A DNA stretch of 64,000 nt from Struthidea cinerea. Lineage: Eukaryota; Chordata; Aves; Passeriformes; Corcoracidae. The DNA lies in the NCBI GenBank assembly GCA_013397865.1, contig VZTI01002792.1, forward strand, positions 109,823 to 173,822. Direction: 5' to 3'. Positions 58,201-64,000 of the stretch are shown here, piece after piece; the stretch's first letter is position 1; the number at the start of each line of letters is the position of its first letter. Made by a program: the position numbers and the translations under genes. A model generated the notes under the pieces. The model saw only the letters and a list, made by a program, of their open reading frames with translations, did not search any database and was not told the origin of the DNA.

Positions 58201-61021
58201 TGTGCAGGGAAACCCCTCTGGCTCTGCCTACGTCCCTGTGATGCTCAGTCCCACCGCACAACTTCTCCATCTGGGTACCTGGGGATTTCAGTGTTATTTG
58301 TCTTGATTATCACAATTTCTGATCCATGGCCCATCTGCTTTTGCCTTGGGGACTCATCTTTCCTCTCTCCTTCCTCTCTTTAGGGCTTCTGTTTGGCATC
58401 TGTTAGAACATCTGTCTTTCCCTGCAAGGCTCTCCCTACTACAGGGAGCTCTCTGCTCTATTCTGCTGCAAGATCTCTCCTGCTGCCCAGCACTTCCTCT
58501 GGAGCTGCAACACAAAAACTTCCAATGCTTTCCTCTGTGTGAAGGTATGAGCAGCTCCACTCAAGTCATTCACTAAAAACAAGATGCAACTGCTTGCAAA
58601 TTAGAAATCCAGACCCTTGATGTAGAAGGTCCCAAAAGAAGTAACTTAGTGCTGGGTGTAGTAACAACCATCCCTGTGGCTTGAGGGTGGGAAGCATGGA
58701 CAATTTCTGCATATATTTCTGAAAAGCAGATGAGTTGGCTTTGTTGCCTTCTTGCCTCCAAGGGGTTGCTTCCTTTCTTGGCCTGTGTCAGTGAAATTCT
58801 GCAGAGATGGAGACGGATGATTCACAGCTGGGACCAGGGGTAACCTGGGGAGGCAGCAGAAGAAAGGGGTGGAGTGCTCACGTCCAGGGCTGCTCAGCCA
58901 GGTGGGATTTGCAGCAAAGGAAAATAAACAGGTGGATGTCAACACAGCTTCGCTGCAAGTGGGAGTTGCACAAGCAGAAAGGCGTAAACACAACCAAAGG
59001 TCTCCCTGTCCAGCGTGGGTGGAATGTGCTGCACCTGCTTCTCTGCTCCTGAAAGACTCTGTCCTGAGGGACAAGTTTCTGGTGGAAAAAGCTTTGCTGA
59101 ATCACTCTCCGTGAAGCAGGAGGGTCACAGCATGAATCTTCCTCGTGCACAGGACAGGAGCCCAAAGCTGAGCTCCGTGGGCCTCAGCTGACACAGGCGA
59201 CACAGGCACGTGCTGTAGCTGCAGTGTTTCCTAAATCCTAGTTCCTTCTCTAGATCCTTGACAGGTGTTTGCTCTCCTGTCCCTTTACTCTGTCTCCTAT
59301 TGCAAACTGCTTCCCAAATTTAATAGCTTGGTTGGAAGAGAATTACTTTGCTCTTGACAGGACACTTTGAGTCAATCCACTTTAACTGCAGATTCGGTTT
59401 GCAAATAACATTTCCTTTCCGACAGGGTTCAGGTGTCATCGCTGTGGACATTGGCAGGAATTTGCTTGACCATGACAGCTTTTACAGAGCCTGGCAATTA
59501 AGTTGTCAGGAATCATTTTCCACTGCCAGGAAGCATTAATGGATCCTGGCCTTGGCTGGAATAAGCCCTGAGAGATGGATATTGTAATTGGCGTGAGAAG
59601 GGGTCCTCATAGCCGAGGTCTGCATCGATCCAGAGGTCTGGAGTCCTTGACACTTGGTGGAACCGAGATAAGGGAAAGGCCAGGAAACAGAGGGCAGAAC
59701 ATCAGGGGGAAGGAAGGAAAATGAGGAATAGGAATATGGAGATGATCCCTTGTGTAGCAGGAAACTTTGGCATTTGGAGAGGCTTTAGTTCTGCAGATGC
59801 ACACTGCAAACTACTAATATTAGCAGAGCTCCTGGATATGAAAGCAAATATTTTTCCACTAGGTAATCCCTAAAATTGTGTTATTGTGGATTTGCTTTTC
59901 AAGTGAGAAAGATGTTAGAAATGTCCTTCTCTTAGAAAATAAAACTGATGATTCAATGCAAGCTCGCTCTGTTTAAATTATGTCAAAAATAGATCTGCAA
60001 GCAGGGATTTTGATTACCAAATACAGAATTTGAAAGATTAAAAGTTAGTGAGTGATTTGGAGAATTTAGGATCCCAACTGAGAAGTCTACAATTGAGATT
60101 AATCCAAAGAATTGCCAAAAATCTCCTTACATAAAGGACAAAAAAAGTGTTCAGGGCCAATCTAAGTTCCATTACCTGAACAGTGGGCAAACCTTGAGGA
60201 GATATTTGAAGAAAACTAAAGATACAAAGCGTAAAGAGATAACACACACAGTGAATTTTCAGGAAGCAAACCGTGCGTGGGATAATACCAATCTTTGCAA
60301 AGTTGGCTGACTTCCTAGGTAAAGGAAGTACAGTACATCTAGTCTGTACAGACATCAAAGGCATTTGGCCTGCTGCCCTGGGGGTTGGTGTCACTTGGGC
60401 TTAGTGTGGTGGGTCAGGGCTTGGCCATGGGGGAGGTGGTAGCAGATGAGCAGAAGGTGCCATGGGAGTTATCAGTGAACAGCCAAAAAGATGGATTTTT
60501 TAGGAGCAAACTTAGTATTTTTGCTCCTTGCTGTATTACAGGAAAAGTTGGCACGCGGAGCAGAGCACTGCTGGGTTTTTTAAACGGGAGAAGAGCAGGG
60601 TTCCTCCTGCAGAGCACAGGGTGACCTTCTGGGCTGAAATACAGCAGTGAAGAGTACAAAATCACGCTCTGAGGTTAAATAACAGGGGGGGGTTGGCTAT
60701 CAGCTGGCAGCTCAGTTGAAAATTACAGATGAGGAGAAAGTCCTAACTGCATTTCGGTAGGCACAGGGGAGATGGGAGCCTACAATGCGCTGCAGCCATG
60801 CGAGGGGCAGCCCAGGGCTGGGCAGAGTGTGCAGGAGGAGAGGGGTCCTGGCACGGTCCCCAGTCACCTCGAGCCACACGAAGTCCCCTTCCTGGCACAC
60901 ACGCTTGTATCAATCATTAGCCAGACATCCCGAGCTGGGTAAACACGTTTTTGGCTTTGAATGGTGATGACAGGCTGGGAGCGTTACCTAATGAGGTGGG
61001 ACCACTTGATAGCGTGGTGTG
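55261..61021. other. Intergenic region between SPINK5-like and ovoinhibitor genes
   Basis: Contains a MIR-like SINE (55460-55600), AATAAA motifs near 56518 and 57129, a poly-T tract at 57828-57856, and two exon-like islands (57399-57418 and 57863-57920). No complete gene can be supported. I see no Kazal cysteine pattern on either strand here. Confidence 0.6.
55460..55600 (+). mobile_element. MIR-like SINE
   Basis: GTCTTGGGTCAACCACTTCA, CCTGCCTGTAAAACAAACAT and TGATACTTACCTACCTCAGAGGGTTGCTG match MIR landmarks (CTTGGGCAAGTCACTTAAC, CTGTAAAATG, ATACCTACCTCATAGGGTTGTTG) in order. Confidence 0.8.
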
Positions 61022-61030
61022 CTATATATT
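61022..61030 (+). promoter_or_regulatory. TATA box of the ovoinhibitor gene
   Basis: CTATATATT lies about 80 bases before the ATG at 61106, giving a predicted leader of roughly 50 bases. In chicken this gene is expressed in oviduct and liver. I cannot identify a steroid response element by eye. Confidence 0.6.
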
Positions 61031-61105
61031 CCTGCTCCTCCCTGCAATCTTCCTCTCCCGCACGCAGAGCAGGCAGGCTGCACTGGAGGGGTGTCCCTGG
61101 CTGCC

Positions 61106-61160
61106 ATGAAGGTGACAGGAGGTTTTGTGAGGGCAGCTCTTGCCCTTTGCTGCTGCTTGG
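61106..61160 (+). CDS. OIH: Ovoinhibitor exon 1 (signal peptide)
   Basis: 55 coding bases, donor TTGG|GTGAGT, phase 1. The leader matches chicken ovoinhibitor in V-x-x-A-L-A-L-C-C. Confidence 0.92.
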
Positions 61161-63759
61161 GTGAGTATTTCCTGGGGTACTGCAAAGATCGATCTGGCTG
61201 AATCAGAGTGGAGTTTTCATTTCAGTAAAAGCCTTTGGGTCTTGCAACATGGAGGAGAATCTTGTTCCATGAAGAAATAGCCTTCCCGGGAGAGCACAGC
61301 AAAGAAATTAGGTTTCAAGATTGAGGTTTCAGCAACATCATGCAGCTGCTGCCTTCTTGGTTTGTAGGAGCAGTTCTAGTGCAGGGTAGGGGCTTGCACG
61401 TGGTAATCCTGTGTATAAAGGCAAAACAAAACTGTAAGAAATGGCATCATTGCCCATGTGAGCAATAGAAATGCAAACTTTAACCTCTAGGATTGCACTG
61501 GGAGTTTACTGTGCTGCTCCTGGTAACTGAGAATGATGTACTTGGAGATGGACAGTGCTGGTGGCGATAATTATCTTAAACGTGCATGTCCAAACTTTTG
61601 AAAGTCAAACATAAAAGTCTCTTAGAGGTGGTTAAAATCCAAGAGTATGAATTGAGAGTACCTGTATCGCTTCCCTGTAATGTCTTAGGGATAGATTAAT
61701 ATATGTGCTCTCACATGTTTTATCTTCCCTCAGAAGTGCAATAAAACTTTATTTGGTAACTTTTAATACATCCTACGGCCATTTACTGGAATAATGTAAA
61801 ACTCCGTATTTTCCTAAACAAAATAAATTAATGTTGACTGATCACCAAATTTAAATTCATTTAAATTAATTTCATGAAAATATTTACATATGTGTTCTCT
61901 GTGTGTCAATAATTAATTTTTTTTTCTGTCTCCATTTTGTTCTTTCAGGTACTGCCTTTGGAGTTCAGGTGAGCTAAAGACCTATTTATTATGTGCTGTT
62001 CAGGTTTCTGGTAAAGTAGAAAGAGTATATAGCTACTCGATGAGCACATGGGTTAAATCCAGTGAAATCCTTGCTGTTAAAATAATATTTGCCAGTGCGT
62101 GGTTGAATGATGTTGCCAATTTCACAAGAAAGTAAAAGATCCCCATTTTTTGCAGTATTTTCGGTTCATTAAATGAAACGAAAAAGCAAGAAGTAATTGT
62201 ACGCTCTTACTATATTAACTCTTAGGCATAATTTAGTTACTCCCAGCCAAAGGCAGCAGTTTGCCTCCTCGTGAGGAAAGCTGTCTTAGGATGACACGCT
62301 CGAAAGCATCGAACACTGTGACTCTGATACTTGCTTCCATACAGCAAGACCCAGAGAACAGTGTTCCTTGCATGCATTTCTACACCTATATCACAGAGAG
62401 AAAACCGGCAGGGCCTGAGCCATGGATTCGTCTGCAGGTTCCTCCCACGCAGCTCCGAGCCTCCCGTAACTCACCAGAGTGCAGCACGATCTGCAAGGAT
62501 CTGCTGCAGAGCCGAGGGGCTCCCAGTTACCACCGCCTTCATTAGGCACTGCCTCACCCACAGCCATCCTGCCTCCCTGGACCCCGGCAGGAGTGCACAA
62601 TCAGAAACTCCTATAGGGAAGATTCCCTCCTCCTGACTGCCTGAGCAGATTCCCAATAATGCCTCTAATTTGCCTTCCCAGCAGGAGCCGCAGGCACGGC
62701 GGTGGTGGGAGGATGCTGGGGGGGGTTTCATTCAGTGAGGGAGCCACAATCAGGGCTGATTCTGGGCTGCTTTCACAGCTTGATTGCAGCCAGTACTCCG
62801 GTGGCATTACCAAGGATGGCAGGTCTTGGGTAGCTTGCCCAAGGCACTTGAAGCCGGTCTGCGGCACTGACGGCAACACGTACAGCAACGACTGTGGGAT
62901 CTGCCTCTACAACGCGTGAGTATCGCTGGGAACCCCGCAGAGGCCTCCGGGCAGGGGTGGCAGCTTCATTCCCAAAGGATGGTCTGGGCAGAGGAGCACG
63001 TGCCTTTGCAGCTGGGTGCCAACACCACCAGCCTTGAGGTGATGCTGTTCCATGATCCCTGACACAGCCTGCTTTCTTCCAGGGAGCACGGCGCCAGCGT
63101 GGAGAAGGATCACGATGGAGAATGCCACCCAAAACCTGTCGTGGTAAGACAAAGTCTGTAATGGGGACAGTTCAAACACCATGCAGGAGGAGGACAGGAT
63201 GTGCACAGCTGGTCTGCACAGCCCGAAAGGAAATAACATCTGATGATAACCAAAGCTAGGAGGGTTTTTATGGTTTATCTCATACCATGTCTGTTATTTT
63301 CTACCTCAGACTTCTAGCCTCTCTAATTGGGAATAAAATACAAATAATATGTTGGCTGAAGGTTGGATCTCACCACCTGGATAGCTCCAGCAGGATCCTA
63401 TGAAGGACCTCACAAAACCCAAATCACAGTCCTTCTTAATATACCATTTTTTTCCATTGGGAGAGAATTCCCACAGCATTTCTGGTTTCTACTTTTGATA
63501 GCCAAATTAGTTTGAAGCTGGATTTGTCCCCAAAGGCTGAGGGAGAGTAAAAAGACTATGTAACAGTGTTATACCTTTTTATCAAAAATGTGGGGTTTTT
63601 TCCTCTATTCCCGCTATTTTTACAGGTTGATTGCAGTAATTACCAAAGAGCTGTAATAGATGATCACGTCGTGGTGGCGTGCCCAAGGATAATGAAACCA
63701 GTCTGTGGCTCAGATAGCTTCACTTACAGCAACGACTGTGGGATCTGTGCCTACAATGC
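61106..63759 (+). CDS. OIH: Ovoinhibitor, 5' part (exons 1-5; continues past the window)
   Basis: Exons 61106-61160, 61949-61968, 62779-62915, 63083-63143 and 63626-63759 join in frame to about 135 residues. Residues 1-19 are a signal peptide (MKVTGGFVRAALALCCCLG), followed by T-A-F-G-V-Q. Kazal domain 1 covers 26-85 with six cysteines (28, 45, 53, 64, 67, 85) and P1 Arg47. Domain 2 starts at 92 (Cys94, 110, 118, 129, 132) with P1 Arg112, and its last part lies to the right of the window. Chicken ovoinhibitor has seven domains and shares D-G-x-S-W-V-A-C-P-R in domain 1 and P-V-C-G-S-D-S-F-T-Y in domain 2, so assignment is firm. Ovomucoid domains differ at both places. The product is a secreted egg-white/plasma inhibitor of trypsin-like and other serine proteases. 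Some databases use the symbol SPINK5 for this gene in birds, which invites confusion with the LEKTI-like gene just upstream. Confidence 0.93.
61161..61948. other. Ovoinhibitor intron 1
   Basis: AT-rich intron of 788 bases. No recognisable repeat or reading frame. Confidence 0.7.
61949..61968 (+). CDS. OIH: Ovoinhibitor exon 2
   Basis: 20 bases, phase 1 to 0, acceptor TTGTTCTTTCAG and donor CAG|GTGAGC. It encodes G(split)-T-A-F-G-V-Q; chicken has I-A-F-G-I-E at the same place. Confidence 0.88.
61969..62778. other. Ovoinhibitor intron 2
   Basis: 810-base intron. Open frames near 62261-62636 overlap in two phases and have no domain. No repeat recognised. Confidence 0.65.
62779..62915 (+). CDS. 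OIH: Ovoinhibitor exon 3 (domain 1, first half)
   Basis: 137 bases, phase 0 to 2, acceptor GCTTTCACAG and donor GC|GTGAGT. Contains L-D-C-S-Q-Y, W-V-A-C-P-R and P-V-C-G-T-D-G-N-T-Y-S-N-D-C-G-I-C. P1 is Arg47. Confidence 0.95.
63083..63143 (+). CDS. OIH: Ovoinhibitor exon 4 (domain 1, second half)
   Basis: 61 bases, phase 2 to 0, acceptor TTTCTTCCAG and donor GTG|GTAAGA. Encodes E-H-G-A-S-V-E-K-D-H-D-G-E-C and the short linker H-P-K-P-V-V. Confidence 0.95.
63626..63759 (+). CDS. OIH: Ovoinhibitor exon 5 (domain 2, first half)
   Basis: 134 bases, phase 0 to 2, acceptor GCTATTTTTACAG and donor GC|GTAAGT. Contains V-D-C-S-N-Y, V-V-A-C-P-R-I and P-V-C-G-S-D-S-F-T-Y-S-N-D-C-G-I-C. P1 is Arg112. 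The partner exon with the sixth cysteine is not in the window. Confidence 0.95.
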
Positions 63760-64000
63760 GTAAGTCTTGTGCATGGAACGTCCTTCTGGATAGCCAGCAA
63801 GCTGAGGCTCTCAGGAGCACTTCTGTGAAATACCAGTTTTAAGGCAGGTGTCTCTGTAGGTCTCCTTCCTGCTGGCTGCTTGTGATTCTTCAGCCACCTT
63901 GAGTTCTCTTACCAATTTTCTTTGTCTGTGCTCATGAAGGGAATCACAAAAAGAACCAGAGCAGAGCCATGAACAGATCAAAGTGTTGCTTGTAACACCT
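63760..64000. other. Start of ovoinhibitor intron 5
   Basis: The remaining 241 bases look intronic. No exon matching the expected end of domain 2 (ending H-D-G-E-C) is present. Confidence 0.7.

Noticed and set aside
63940..64000. Possible ovoinhibitor exon 6 beginning after CTCATGAAG
   Set aside because: The translation does not show the expected H-D-G-E-C end of a Kazal domain and the acceptor is poor. The real exon is probably outside the window.
1..64000. CRISPR arrays, bacterial operons, rRNA or tRNA genes
   Set aside because: The sequence is vertebrate with spliced genes and CR1 repeats. No regular spaced repeats and no tRNA-like box pairs were seen by eye.

Overview
The window is vertebrate nuclear DNA and almost certainly from a bird. 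It holds the start of an ovoinhibitor gene, an egg-white inhibitor known from birds, whose first two Kazal domains closely resemble chicken ovoinhibitor. The interspersed repeats are mainly CR1 LINE tails, the typical avian family, with a few old MIR-like SINE fragments. I cannot name the species.

Three genes can be supported, all Kazal-type serine protease inhibitors (SPINK family) with many small exons. (1) On the minus strand, 597-3189, a SPINK1-like single-domain inhibitor whose last exon is unclear or beyond the left edge. (2) On the plus strand, 38983-55031 with a poly(A) signal at 55238, a short SPINK5/LEKTI-like gene: signal peptide, three four-cysteine LEKTI domains, one wasted domain, one classical six-cysteine Kazal domain, and a short tail whose exact exons are uncertain. 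(3) On the plus strand from 61106 to the right edge, the first five exons of ovoinhibitor. Each gene has a TATA-like box at a sensible distance from its start codon. Exon phases repeat regularly: the signal exon ends in phase 1, the second small exon ends in phase 0, and each inhibitor domain is a 0-to-2 exon plus a 2-to-0 exon.

The order SPINK1 (minus) then SPINK5 (plus) matches the mammalian SPINK cluster. The 35 kb between them (3.3-38.9 kb) shows no gene I can support. It carries CR1 and MIR-like fragments, an inverted pair of about 240 bp related segments (6.2 and 12.5 kb), a microsatellite/poly-T block with a 12-base assembly gap (29.4 kb), and a few unexplained open stretches. The interval between SPINK5 and ovoinhibitor (55.3-61.0 kb) holds a MIR-like element and two exon-like islands that might be remains of another SPINK gene.

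All three products are predicted to be secreted. By the Kazal rule that P1 is the second residue after the second cysteine, the SPINK1-like protein, LEKTI domains 2 and 3 and both ovoinhibitor domains present Arg (trypsin-like targets). LEKTI domain 1 presents Thr and the SPINK5 Kazal domain presents Glu.
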